NCBI GenBank assembly: GCA_044225565.1
Contig: JBGAIL010000099.1
Coordinates: forward strand, 1 to 17,876
DNA length: 17,876 nt
Direction: 5' to 3'
Origin: CAVXAE01 sp044225565
GTDB lineage: Bacteria > Pseudomonadota > Gammaproteobacteria > Steroidobacterales > Steroidobacteraceae
Shown: positions 1 to 6,760 of the stretch, one piece after another
Numbering within the stretch: position 1 is the stretch's first letter
Layout of the letters: each line of letters starts with the position of its first letter
Made by a program: the position numbers and the translations under genes
Notes under the pieces: generated by a model
The model's database searches: none
What the model was told of the DNA's origin: nothing
What the model saw: the letters and a program-made list of their open reading frames with translations, nothing else

Positions 1-697
1 AACGATCGAAGAAGGCTGAACGCGACAACGCGGTCTTCTTCGCGAGCTCGGCTATCGTCCACCGACGCGACGGCGCGCCGTGCATCTGCCGGATCGCCAT
101 CGCGACTCGAGGATCGGCCAGCCCGCGCAGCAATCCGGGCGGCGTGCTTTCGCCAGGCGTTGCGCGCAAGGCTTCGATCAGCAGCACTTCGACGAGGCGT
201 GTGAGCACGAGCTCGCGACCGGAGCGCCGCTCCCGCGATTCCTCGCCGATGAGTTGCACGAGCACCGAAAGCCGCTGGAGGCCGCGCACATGGACGAGCG
301 CGGGAAGCAGTGAAACGAGCAGCTCGGCATCGGGCGAGTCGTAGACGAAGTAGCCGCCGAGCTGGCGCACGTCGGGCGCACCGCCGCGCCGGCCGTACCG
401 TATCTCGCCTCTTCGCCTGGACGCGCCCTTGGGGTCCATGGGCACGGGCGTCACCGGCTCGAATCCGGTCATGGTGAAACCTGGCGTCGACGGCAGCAGC
501 ACGAAATCGCCCGCTTCCAGCGTGACGGTGTGCTGGCCTTCCACGGAAAGAAGGCAGCGGCCTTCCATCATCACGCAGAAGCTTGGATGGCCGAACGGCG
601 TGTATCGCACGCCCCAGCGGCCGGCCCCGCTGATGGGCCTGGTGACGACCGCTTGCGGGCGCAGCAGCGCGATGACCTGGGAAAGCGGGTCGGCCAT
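1..697 (-). CDS. AraC-family transcriptional regulator, N-terminal cupin (3' end beyond the window)
   Basis: An open frame of 232 codons starts at the ATG at 697 and runs off the left edge with no stop. Residues 1 to about 180 look like the AraC N-terminal cupin type (Cupin_6 style), with the stretch FGHPSFCVMMEGRCLLSVEG followed by LEAGDFVLLPSTPGF. The last visible residues, WTIAELAKKTALSRSAFFDR, are the first helix-turn-helix of an AraC DNA-binding domain, so roughly 50-60 residues are missing. It diverges from the short-chain dehydrogenase at 801, a frequent pairing in proteobacteria in which the regulator controls the oxidoreductase. The inducer cannot be told from sequence. Family assignment is secure; the regulatory target is inferred from position. 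Confidence 0.9.
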   Translation of the reverse strand, partial: MADPLSQVIALLRPQAVVTRPISGAGRWGVRYTPFGHPSFCVMMEGRCLLSVEGQHTVTLEAGDFVLLPSTPGFTMTGFEPVTPVPMDPKGASRRRGEIRYGRRGGAPDVRQLGGYFVYDSPDAELLVSLLPALVHVRGLQRLSVLVQLIGEESRERRSGRELVLTRLVEVLLIEALRATPGESTPPGLLRGLADPRVAMAIRQMHGAPSRRWTIAELAKKTALSRSAFFDR

Positions 698-800
698 GAA
701 ACCGGACTCTGGATGATGTTTTTCGGACTTCTCATTGTATTTCGTCCGGCATCTGGCGACTACCCTGGCTTGCGTCCCAACCACAGACAGGAGCCTCTCC
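698..800. promoter_or_regulatory. Divergent intergenic region between araC-type gene and dehydrogenase
   Basis: These 103 bases separate two divergent starts and must hold both promoters. An inverted pair CCGGAC (702-707) and GTCCGG (744-749) is visible, and an AGGAG ribosome site lies at 789-793 before the dehydrogenase. I see no convincing -35/-10 pair with normal spacing. Confidence 0.4.
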
Positions 801-1565
801 ATGAAGACCATCCTCATCACCGGTTGCTCGTCGGGCTACGGCCTCGAGACCGCGCGCTACTTCCACGCACAGGGCTGGAACGTCGTGGCAACCATGCGCA
901 CGCAGCGCCCCGATATCCTGCCCGCATCCGACCGCATGCAGGTCATTGCACTCGACGTCACCGACTCCGCGAGCATCGCTGCGGCGCTGCAGGCAAGCGG
1001 GCCGATCGACGTGCTCGTCAACAACGCGGGCATTGGCTTGCTCGGCGCGTTCGAGGCGACACCATTGTCCACCGCGCGCGAAGTGTTCGAGACCAACACG
1101 TTTGGCGTCATGGCGATGACGCAGGCAGTGCTGCCGCAGTTCCGCACGCGCCGCTCGGGGCAAATCATCAACGTGACGTCCAGCGCGACGCTCGCGCCGA
1201 TGCCGCTGGTGGCGGTATACACCGCCAGCAAGACGGCCATCACCGGATTCACGGAGTCGCTCGCACACGAGCTGGCGGAGTTCAACGTTCGAGTGAAGCT
1301 CGTCGAGCCGGGTTACGGCCCGAGCACGCGCTTCACGCAGAACGTGGGCACGCGCATGCAAGGCCTGCTTCCCGAGCCCTATGCGCCTTTCGCGCAGCGC
1401 GTCTTTGCGGAGTTCGCCAAGGCGAGCGCGGTGACGAAAGAGTCCGACGTGGCCGAGGGCGTGTGGCAGGCCGCCAATGACCAATCCGGTCGAGTGCATT
1501 TTCCAGCAGGTGCCGACGCGGTGGCGCTGGCGCGGGTTGGCTCATGGGCACGCGACGCGTCCTAG
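801..1565 (+). CDS. SDR-family NAD(P)-dependent oxidoreductase
   Basis: A 254-residue classical short-chain dehydrogenase/reductase, of normal family length. The Rossmann cofactor motif TGCSSGYG is at residues 7-14, the acidic LDVTD at 51-55, NNAG at 74-77, the catalytic Ser at 127 or 128 in VTSSAT, and the YxxxK pair at Tyr140 and Lys144 (YTASK). The frame is open from an ATG at 735, but the ATG at 801 is chosen because AGGAG lies 7 bases upstream and because MKTILITG is the usual N-terminus before the first beta strand. It probably reduces or oxidises a small carbonyl or alcohol in the cytoplasm; the substrate is not predictable. Its TAG overlaps, on the opposite strand, the stop of the amidohydrolase stub. 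Confidence 0.93.
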   Translation: MKTILITGCSSGYGLETARYFHAQGWNVVATMRTQRPDILPASDRMQVIALDVTDSASIAAALQASGPIDVLVNNAGIGLLGAFEATPLSTAREVFETNTFGVMAMTQAVLPQFRTRRSGQIINVTSSATLAPMPLVAVYTASKTAITGFTESLAHELAEFNVRVKLVEPGYGPSTRFTQNVGTRMQGLLPEPYAPFAQRVFAEFAKASAVTKESDVAEGVWQAANDQSGRVHFPAGADAVALARVGSWARDAS

Positions 1566-1789
1566 CTGTCGCCGCAACACCCGCCCTCCAGCCGCCCCTC
1601 GGCGACTGCCGGATCCTGCAGATAGACGACGCTGTCCTGCCCCATGAGATCGATGAAGCCGGGAGCGACCACGCGGTCCGCCGCATTGATGATGGGCACG
1701 TCGAGCTCGGACGGCGGCGCGGCCAGTGCCGTCGCGCCGAGCAATACCCATAGCAGCGGAAGCAGCCACCGCGATCGGACAGCGCTCAT
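1562..1789 (-). pseudogene. Amidohydrolase remnant (N-acyl-D-amino-acid deacylase-like), internally deleted and 3'-truncated
   Basis: A 75-codon frame from the ATG at 1789. Residues 1-24 form a clear signal peptide (basic MSAVRSR, hydrophobic LLPLLWVLLGATALA, AxA-type cleavage site). Residues 27-35 (SELDVPIIN) resemble the first strand of exported amidohydrolases. The frame then jumps directly to ADRVVAPGFIDLMGQDS (about 37-53), the metal-binding-region motif that normally sits some 25-35 residues further on, so an in-frame deletion is likely. After AEGRL the frame turns into EGGCCGDS and stops; the catalytic barrel is absent. The start overlaps the preceding stop as ATGA, suggesting the two genes once formed a translationally coupled operon. 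The family call rests on a short motif. The product is almost certainly non-functional. Confidence 0.65.
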
Positions 1790-2272
1790 TCGCGCCTGGA
1801 TGCCAGCTGCCTGCCCTCTACGAGATCGTTGCCCTTGCCGAGCATCGCGCCCTTGCCGTCGAACAAGGCAACGCGATCGAGCACCAGGAACACCGAGGCG
1901 CACTCTTGCTCGCCCGTGGCCGGCCTGGGGAGTGTCCTTGAGCGGCATATCGATCTTGGTCGCACCAGCCTCGGAAATCCCCTGCGGACTCCCGCCTGCA
2001 ACCGCCGTCGGCAGCGCCTTGCCTTCGAGCTGCACCAGTATGGCGCCGGACGGCGTGATGGAGAACGTGAGGCCGGTATCGCCCAGAATTTCCCGCAGCG
2101 CCTCGAGCGGTGCATAGTCGCCGCGAATGCCGTCGGACACCTTCTCAGCAGCGATCTGCGGAGCGAACAGGAGCTCTTCGCCGCTCTGGCGCGCGAACGC
2201 CGCGCCGAACAGAAACAACGTGCACGCGGTCGAAACCGCAGCTTTCACGAAGACCGTTCCGAATGATGGCAT
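1786..2272 (-). pseudogene. Exported STN-domain protein with frameshift (TonB-receptor/FecR-type secretin-TonB domain remnant)
   Basis: Starts at the ATG at 2272, preceded (minus strand) by a GGGGGAG ribosome site. A signal-like hydrophobic segment (about residues 9-25) leads into an STN-type stretch, with ELLFAPQIAAEKVSDGIRG, then LEALREILGDTGLTF, then SGAILVQ. This resembles the STN domain of the receptor at 6761-9370 (TGLLTKTDSSGAILIG). The first STN strand seems missing. After KIDMPLKDT the frame is lost; reading resumes one base off as PATGEQECASVFLVLDRVAL to a TGA at 1786. Removing one base from the GGGG run at 1927-1930 restores a single 161-residue frame, so either this is a genuine frameshift or a homopolymer sequencing error. 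No receptor barrel follows. The C-terminal part matches nothing I recognise. Confidence 0.6.
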
Positions 2273-2319
2273 TGTCCGACTCTCCCCCGGTTCGCGCCTT
2301 CGATCGAGACGCACGATGC

Positions 2320-2411
2320 AGCGTAGGACGCAGCCCGAGGGGAAAGCCGAACCCCGGCGGGATCGCGAACGCCTCAGGGTTCGGGTTCGCCCCGCTGCTG
2401 CGTCTTGCACT
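2320..2411. repeat. Large imperfect palindrome (possible REP-like element or 5'-UTR hairpin)
   Basis: Two nested 8-base inverted repeats share one symmetry centre (about 2365.5): GACGCAGC (2327-2334) with GCTGCGTC (2397-2404), and CCGAACCC (2347-2354) with GGGTTCGG (2377-2384). Further pairs between them (2339-2341 with 2390-2392; 2344-2345 with 2386-2387) make one long interrupted stem. GTAG stands immediately 5' of the outer stem (2323-2326), as in REP sequences. It lies in the 170-base divergent gap, ending 31 bases before the hydrolase start, so it may also fold in that gene's leader. Confidence 0.55.
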
Positions 2412-2442
2412 AATCTACAGTTCACACCGGAGGCCCAAGCGC

Positions 2443-3729
2443 ATGATCAACCGTCGCGTATTCCTGGCCCGCACGGGTGGGATCGCCACCCTGTCCTGCC
2501 TGCCGGCATGGTCCGTGGCATCCGCAGCGCCACCTGCGGCGGCCGGGCTCCGGACAGCCGGCTTCGATGCCTGGGTGCGCTGCCGAATGGAGGAGGCGCA
2601 CATCCCCGGCCTGAGTCTCGCCATCATCGACGCGGGCCGACTCGTGCGCAGCGCGGCGTTCGGCTGGGCGGATCTCGAGCGCAAGCGGCCCATGCGGACC
2701 AGCACGCTCATCAACATCGCCTCCGTGACCAAGACCATCACCTGCGCCGCGGTCATGCAGTTGTGGGAGCAGGGAAAGTTCGCGCTGGACGAGGACGTGA
2801 ACCGTTTTCTGCCCTTCGCGGTCCGCAACCCGAATCATCCCGACAGCCCGCTCACGTTTCGCCAGCTTCTGAGCCACAGCTCGTCGATCGCGGACGGGCC
2901 TGCTTACGAGGACATCTACGCTTGTGGCGACCACCCCGTCGCCCTCGGCGCGTGGCTGCGGGACTATTTGAGCAGCGACGGCGGCCTCTACGACCCGCAG
3001 CGCAACTTCCATGACTGGGTTCCCGGCTCGCGTGCGAGCTACAGCAACATAGGCTTCGGTCTGCTCGGATACCTGGTGGAGATCCTCTCCGGAATCCCCT
3101 ACACGGAGTACTGCGAGCGCAGGATCTTCGCGCCGCTCGGCATGGTGAACTCCCGGTTCCTGCTGGCAGGCATGCCGCCGGAAGCGCATGCAACGCCATA
3201 CACCTATGGAGAGACGACCGAGGCGCGGGACACCGAGCTGCGCGACCCGTCGTGGCAGGCACCCCGGGACGGACGCAAGACATACGTTCCGCTCTGCCTT
3301 TACAGCTTCGTCACCTCTTCGGACGGCCTCGTGCGCACCAGCGCGGATGAGCTGCCCCGTTTCCTGATGGCGATCCTCGACGGCGGCGCATATGAAGGCG
3401 CGCGGATACTGCGACCGGAAACGGTCGCGCTGATCCTGAGCGATCAGAAAGTGAGGTATGCGCCTTCCGAGGGCTCACATGCGCGCGACGTGCAGGGGCT
3501 GGCCTGGTTCGGCCGGCACGATGCCGGCCCGCAGCGGATCTGGAGCCACAGCGGAGGGGATCCTGGCATCGGCACGCACGTGTCGATCCGCCCGGCCGAC
3601 CGGCGCGGCGCGCTCGCGTTCACCAACATTGGCGAAGACAACGACCTGCGCAAGGACATCGCGCGCCTCGTCCTCGGGGAGAAACTGCAGGGAGTCAGCC
3701 GGTGCAAGCCTCCCGCCGCGGCTTTCTGA
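2443..3729 (+). CDS. Tat-exported serine hydrolase, beta-lactamase / class C (DD-peptidase, esterase) fold
   Basis: A 428-residue protein. The N-terminus NRRVFLAR (residues 3-10) followed by a hydrophobic stretch and ASAAPP is a twin-arginine signal peptide, so it should be exported folded to the periplasm. The three active-site motifs of the penicillin-binding/class C beta-lactamase fold are present: SVTK with nucleophile Ser94 and Lys97, YSN at 200-202, and HSG at 369-371. The start at 2443 is chosen for the GGAGG at 2429-2433 and the Tat signal; the frame is open further upstream but has no coding features there. Family members are esterases, D-aminopeptidases, carboxypeptidases or beta-lactamases, and the motifs do not tell which. 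The 3' end is overlapped by the start of another, truncated, Tat-exported gene. Confidence 0.92.
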   Translation: MINRRVFLARTGGIATLSCLPAWSVASAAPPAAAGLRTAGFDAWVRCRMEEAHIPGLSLAIIDAGRLVRSAAFGWADLERKRPMRTSTLINIASVTKTITCAAVMQLWEQGKFALDEDVNRFLPFAVRNPNHPDSPLTFRQLLSHSSSIADGPAYEDIYACGDHPVALGAWLRDYLSSDGGLYDPQRNFHDWVPGSRASYSNIGFGLLGYLVEILSGIPYTEYCERRIFAPLGMVNSRFLLAGMPPEAHATPYTYGETTEARDTELRDPSWQAPRDGRKTYVPLCLYSFVTSSDGLVRTSADELPRFLMAILDGGAYEGARILRPETVALILSDQKVRYAPSEGSHARDVQGLAWFGRHDAGPQRIWSHSGGDPGIGTHVSIRPADRRGALAFTNIGEDNDLRKDIARLVLGEKLQGVSRCKPPAAAF

Positions 3730-3836
3730 GGCAGACCGGGCTGCTCAGCGTCGCAGCCGACGGGCTAGAAAGCCGCTTCGGAGACAATCGTCAATACGGT
3801 GTCGGATTCGCCTGCTCGTTCGGCATCGGCGAGTAG
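3702..3836 (+). pseudogene. 5' stub of a second Tat-exported protein, truncated after its signal peptide
   Basis: A GTG at 3702 has a well-spaced GGGAG (3690-3694, 7 bases) and opens a frame beginning VQASRRGFLRQTGLLSVAA, an excellent twin-arginine signal peptide (SRRGFLRQ). It overlaps the hydrolase end by 28 bases in another frame, the usual arrangement of a downstream gene in an operon. After about 3760 the frame runs into the antisense of the PLP lyase, becomes meaningless (ESRFGDNRQYG), and stops at 3834-3836. The mature domain is gone, so this looks like a gene cut off by a deletion or rearrangement whose junction is at about 3755-3765. A chance resemblance is possible, but the signal and ribosome site together make that less likely. 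Confidence 0.55.
3718..3776. terminator. Inverted repeat across two convergent stop codons (possible bidirectional terminator)
   Basis: GCGGCTTTCT (3718-3727) is perfectly complementary to AGAAAGCCGC (3767-3776), with 39 bases between. Each arm holds the last codons of one of the convergent genes: both the hydrolase and the lyase end in Ala-Ala-Phe-stop. The stem could end transcription in both directions, but the loop is long and there is no T-run, so function is uncertain. Confidence 0.35.
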
Positions 3837-4826
3837 TCCGGCATAGCCAGCGGCGCCGGATGTGGTCGTGGCCACGCCGAGCGTGGCCAGATGCTGTTTC
3901 GCTGCGTCCGCCTGCGCATCGGTCACGACCATGAAGCGGTCCGCAGCGCCCGACAGGACCTGGAGCGCCAGCAACGATGGCTCTTTGCAGTCGAGCCGCC
4001 CCATGGCGGACACGGGACCTTCGACCCTGACCACGTGGCCGGCGGCCACGCTGTCCCTCAAACAGGGTGCGGCGTCGGGTTCCACCACGACGATCTGCGG
4101 CTGCACCGCCCAGCGATCACGGATCATGCAGGCGATCGCCGCAGCCAGCCCGCCCACCCCGGCTTGCAGATAGACCCGGGACGGCCATGGTGGGCTGCGG
4201 ATGAAGTGGGCGCGCAGCTCTTCGGCCAGCACGGTATAGCCTTCCATGATCAGCGCCGGAGCTTCGAGATATCCGGGCCAGGAGCTGTCCGCGAGCAGGA
4301 TGGCGCCACTGGATTCGGCATCCCGCCGGGCCAACGCCATGCTCTCCTCGTAATCCACTCCGGAGCGTACGACCTGCGCCCCTTCTGCGCGCAATCTGGC
4401 TGCGAACACTTCCGGGACGGTCGCTGCGAGGTGCACCCGGGCTGCAGCGCCGAACAAAGCCGCGCCACGGGCCACCGCCAACCCGTGGTTGCCGGCACTG
4501 GCGCAGACGAAAGTGATCGAGGCGCTCATCTGTCGAACGGCCCGGTTCCGGTAGTCCATCGGTGCCAGGTGCTGCCCGGTATGCGCGTGCCAGGATTTTC
4601 CGATGATGCGCGAAACGGCATGGATCCCTCCCAGCGCCTTGAAGGAAGGAAGCCCCAGCCGCGAGCGCTCGTCCTTGATGCGAAGCCGGCAGCCCGGTGC
4701 GCGGTCGAGGTGATAGTCGAGCACCGGCGTTTCCCGATAGTCGGGGTTCGCCTGGAACAGCGCCAGTGGGATCGCAGGATCCGGCCGAAAGGTCTGAAAC
4801 TGCGCATGCAATGCGGAATACGTCAT
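3765..4826 (-). CDS. PLP-dependent lyase, diaminopropionate ammonia-lyase-like (fold type II)
   Basis: A 353-residue cytoplasmic enzyme of the threonine dehydratase / tryptophan synthase beta fold. Seen: IKDERSRLGLPSFKALGG (50-67) with the PLP lysine Lys63, the SAGNHG phosphate/ring loop (110-115), the glycine loop GVGG (223-226), and MGRLDCKEPS (275-284). The first, the last and DSSWPGYLEAP (180-190) are characteristic of the diaminopropionate ammonia-lyase branch, which splits 2,3-diaminopropionate to pyruvate and ammonia. From memory, E. coli enzyme has TDGNHG in the second motif; here Ala111 replaces that Asp, while Asp180 appears to match its second key Asp. The substrate may therefore differ. 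The ATG at 4826 is chosen because it lies only 2 bases after the upstream hydrolase stop; an upstream in-frame ATG at 4955 would overlap that gene widely. It is the last gene of the operon. Confidence 0.85.
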   Translation of the reverse strand: MTYSALHAQFQTFRPDPAIPLALFQANPDYRETPVLDYHLDRAPGCRLRIKDERSRLGLPSFKALGGIHAVSRIIGKSWHAHTGQHLAPMDYRNRAVRQMSASITFVCASAGNHGLAVARGAALFGAAARVHLAATVPEVFAARLRAEGAQVVRSGVDYEESMALARRDAESSGAILLADSSWPGYLEAPALIMEGYTVLAEELRAHFIRSPPWPSRVYLQAGVGGLAAAIACMIRDRWAVQPQIVVVEPDAAPCLRDSVAAGHVVRVEGPVSAMGRLDCKEPSLLALQVLSGAADRFMVVTDAQADAAKQHLATLGVATTTSGAAGYAGLLADAERAGESDTVLTIVSEAAF

Positions 4827-4828
4827 CG

Positions 4829-6748
4829 CTACGGGGGAAGCTGGAAGCCCAGGATGTTCCAGTAATAGTAGAACCAGAACATGAACGAGGCACAGCACGT
4901 CACCGCGGTGTACCTCAGGCGAGCGAACAAACCGGCCAGTTGCGCGTGTCGCCACACGAGCACGGTTCGGTACAGCAGATATGCGCCCGCGACGCCCGCG
5001 ACCATCGGCAGAATCAACGTCAGCTTGAAGGAGAGCGGTATCTCCACGCGCAACCGGCCAACGACTGCGTGCATGACCCAGGCCGCAGCCAGCAGCACCA
5101 GCACATTGGCCGCGCTCGCACAGGCCGCGGCTCTCAGCGATGCGCGGTCTTCCGCCGGGAGCAGGGCCAGGGAGCGGCGCTGATAGAACGCGCGGAGCAG
5201 GACACCGGAAAAGACCAGAAGCGAGATCGTCACCAGCGCCTTCTGAACGGCGAAGGATTCGAAGGCGGCCTTCTTGCGCAGCGACATGAAGGGCATCTCA
5301 TCCATGACGAAACCCTTGATCCGGCCTCCGTCGCCTTCCTGGAAGGCGATCAGCCTCGGGCTCGTGCCGTCGCCAAAGGTCAGATTGGGATCGAGCTCGC
5401 GGAACAGATTGGTATCGATCTCCACGTACTGCTTGACCGCGCCGCCGATGCTGATGGCCAGGGTGTCGTCCGCCGTGGGCGCAACCTCGAACTCATCGGC
5501 CATGCCGAACGCCTTCTCGATACCCGAGAAGTTGCTGCGCCAGAACCAGTAGCTGCCCGCATACCGGTCAGCCCGAGTGCCGAAGCCCCTGGGTGGTCGG
5601 GGAGGCGCCTCCGCGCGCGGGAAAAATCGATTGTAGAAAGCTGTCTTGAACGCGCTGCGAACCGTGCCGCCGCCGGCGGCACAGAAAGTGACGAAATAAG
5701 CCAGATCGTGCTCGCGGTCGAGAACCAGCTCCGAATGGAACCAGTCGGTGTCGCCGTCGTGCCCGAGCAGGCGGATTCCGTTGCGCTCGGTCTCGTAGAA
5801 CCCCAATGCCATGCCCATCATGCGCGGGTCGTGCGAGAACTGGCGGGTCAGCATGGTCTCGACAGTGCCTTCCTGCAGGATCCGCCTGCCGCCATATTCC
5901 CCGCCGTTGAGGATGGCCAGGGCGAATCGGGCCATGTCGGTGACGCTCGAGGACATGGCACCGGCCGGGGCGAAACTGATGATGATCTCGAACGGCTTGG
6001 CCACGTACGCGCCACCTTCCGCCGCGTAGGCTTTGGCCATGTGGGCCGCGAGCCGTGGGGGCAGCGGCTCGACGAACGTGGAATCACGCATGCCCAGTGG
6101 ATCCAGTATGTTCCGCCGCACGTACTCGGTGAAGGGCATGCCGGACACGTTCGAAACGATGAGCCCCGCCAGCGCCGCGCCGTAGTTGGAATAGGCGGTT
6201 TGAACGCCTGGCGGGTTCACCCGTGCCGGCTGGTAGCGGGCCATCGCTTCGCGCAATGGCAGGGCCCGCGCCGGATCATCGATGATCAGGTAGCCCATGC
6301 CGCCATCTTCGAAGCCCGGGGTGTGAGTCATGATGGCGCGCAGGGTCACCGGCCGATCGAACGCCTCCCGGATCCTGAAAGTCGTCAGATAGGAATTGAC
6401 GTCGGCATCCAGATCCAGCCGGCCGCGCTCGACCAGCTGCATGACCGCCACCCAGGTGAACAGCTTGGAAACCGAGCCGGGCCGGAACAACGTGCGGTAA
6501 GCATCGACCGGCACGTTTCGGCCGATGTCCTGGTAGCCGAACCCCTTGGCCAGGACGATCCGCCCATTCCTGGTGATCGCCACCGCGCCGGAAGGGCTGT
6601 CGTGGCTCCGCATCAAGGGCGGCACCAGCCCATCGACGAAGGCCTCCAGCACTTCGGGCCGCCCCACGTCCCCGTCACCTTGTGCGACCGCGATGCCGCA
6701 AACCGGCAGGAGCGCGCCGCCCGCCAGGAATGACAGGAGCAGCCTCAT
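4829..6748 (-). CDS. Exported serine hydrolase (beta-lactamase fold) with C-terminal transmembrane helices
   Basis: A 639-residue protein. An N-terminal signal peptide (MRLLLSFLAGGALLPVCGIAVA) precedes a beta-lactamase/PBP-fold catalytic domain (about 30-375) with SVSK (Ser92, Lys95), YSN (186-188) and HDG (330-332). A second region (about 390-490, starting RYAGSYWF) looks like the beta-rich lipocalin-like domain often following such catalytic domains. The C-terminus has four probable membrane helices (about 501-521, 540-563, 573-595, 611-630), so the catalytic domain should face the periplasm, tethered to the inner membrane. It sits between the TonB receptor (12-base gap) and the PLP lyase (2-base gap). 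In that context it would cut an imported peptide, ester or amide; whether it is a peptidase, esterase or beta-lactamase cannot be read from the motifs. Confidence 0.9.
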   Translation of the reverse strand: MRLLLSFLAGGALLPVCGIAVAQGDGDVGRPEVLEAFVDGLVPPLMRSHDSPSGAVAITRNGRIVLAKGFGYQDIGRNVPVDAYRTLFRPGSVSKLFTWVAVMQLVERGRLDLDADVNSYLTTFRIREAFDRPVTLRAIMTHTPGFEDGGMGYLIIDDPARALPLREAMARYQPARVNPPGVQTAYSNYGAALAGLIVSNVSGMPFTEYVRRNILDPLGMRDSTFVEPLPPRLAAHMAKAYAAEGGAYVAKPFEIIISFAPAGAMSSSVTDMARFALAILNGGEYGGRRILQEGTVETMLTRQFSHDPRMMGMALGFYETERNGIRLLGHDGDTDWFHSELVLDREHDLAYFVTFCAAGGGTVRSAFKTAFYNRFFPRAEAPPRPPRGFGTRADRYAGSYWFWRSNFSGIEKAFGMADEFEVAPTADDTLAISIGGAVKQYVEIDTNLFRELDPNLTFGDGTSPRLIAFQEGDGGRIKGFVMDEMPFMSLRKKAAFESFAVQKALVTISLLVFSGVLLRAFYQRRSLALLPAEDRASLRAAACASAANVLVLLAAAWVMHAVVGRLRVEIPLSFKLTLILPMVAGVAGAYLLYRTVLVWRHAQLAGLFARLRYTAVTCCASFMFWFYYYWNILGFQLPP

Positions 6749-6760
6749 GCCTGCCGCCGG

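Noticed and set aside
530..1480. A 316-codon + frame crossing the regulator start and the dehydrogenase
   Set aside because: Overlaps two well-supported genes and gives an Arg/His-rich product without any motif.
1562..3836. A transposon or insertion sequence as cause of the gene decay
   Set aside because: No transposase, terminal inverted repeats or target duplications are visible around the remnants.
4697..6733. A 678-codon open frame on the + strand opposite the membrane-tailed hydrolase
   Set aside because: Antisense to a gene with complete motifs; the translation has no domains and a composition typical of antisense in GC-rich DNA.
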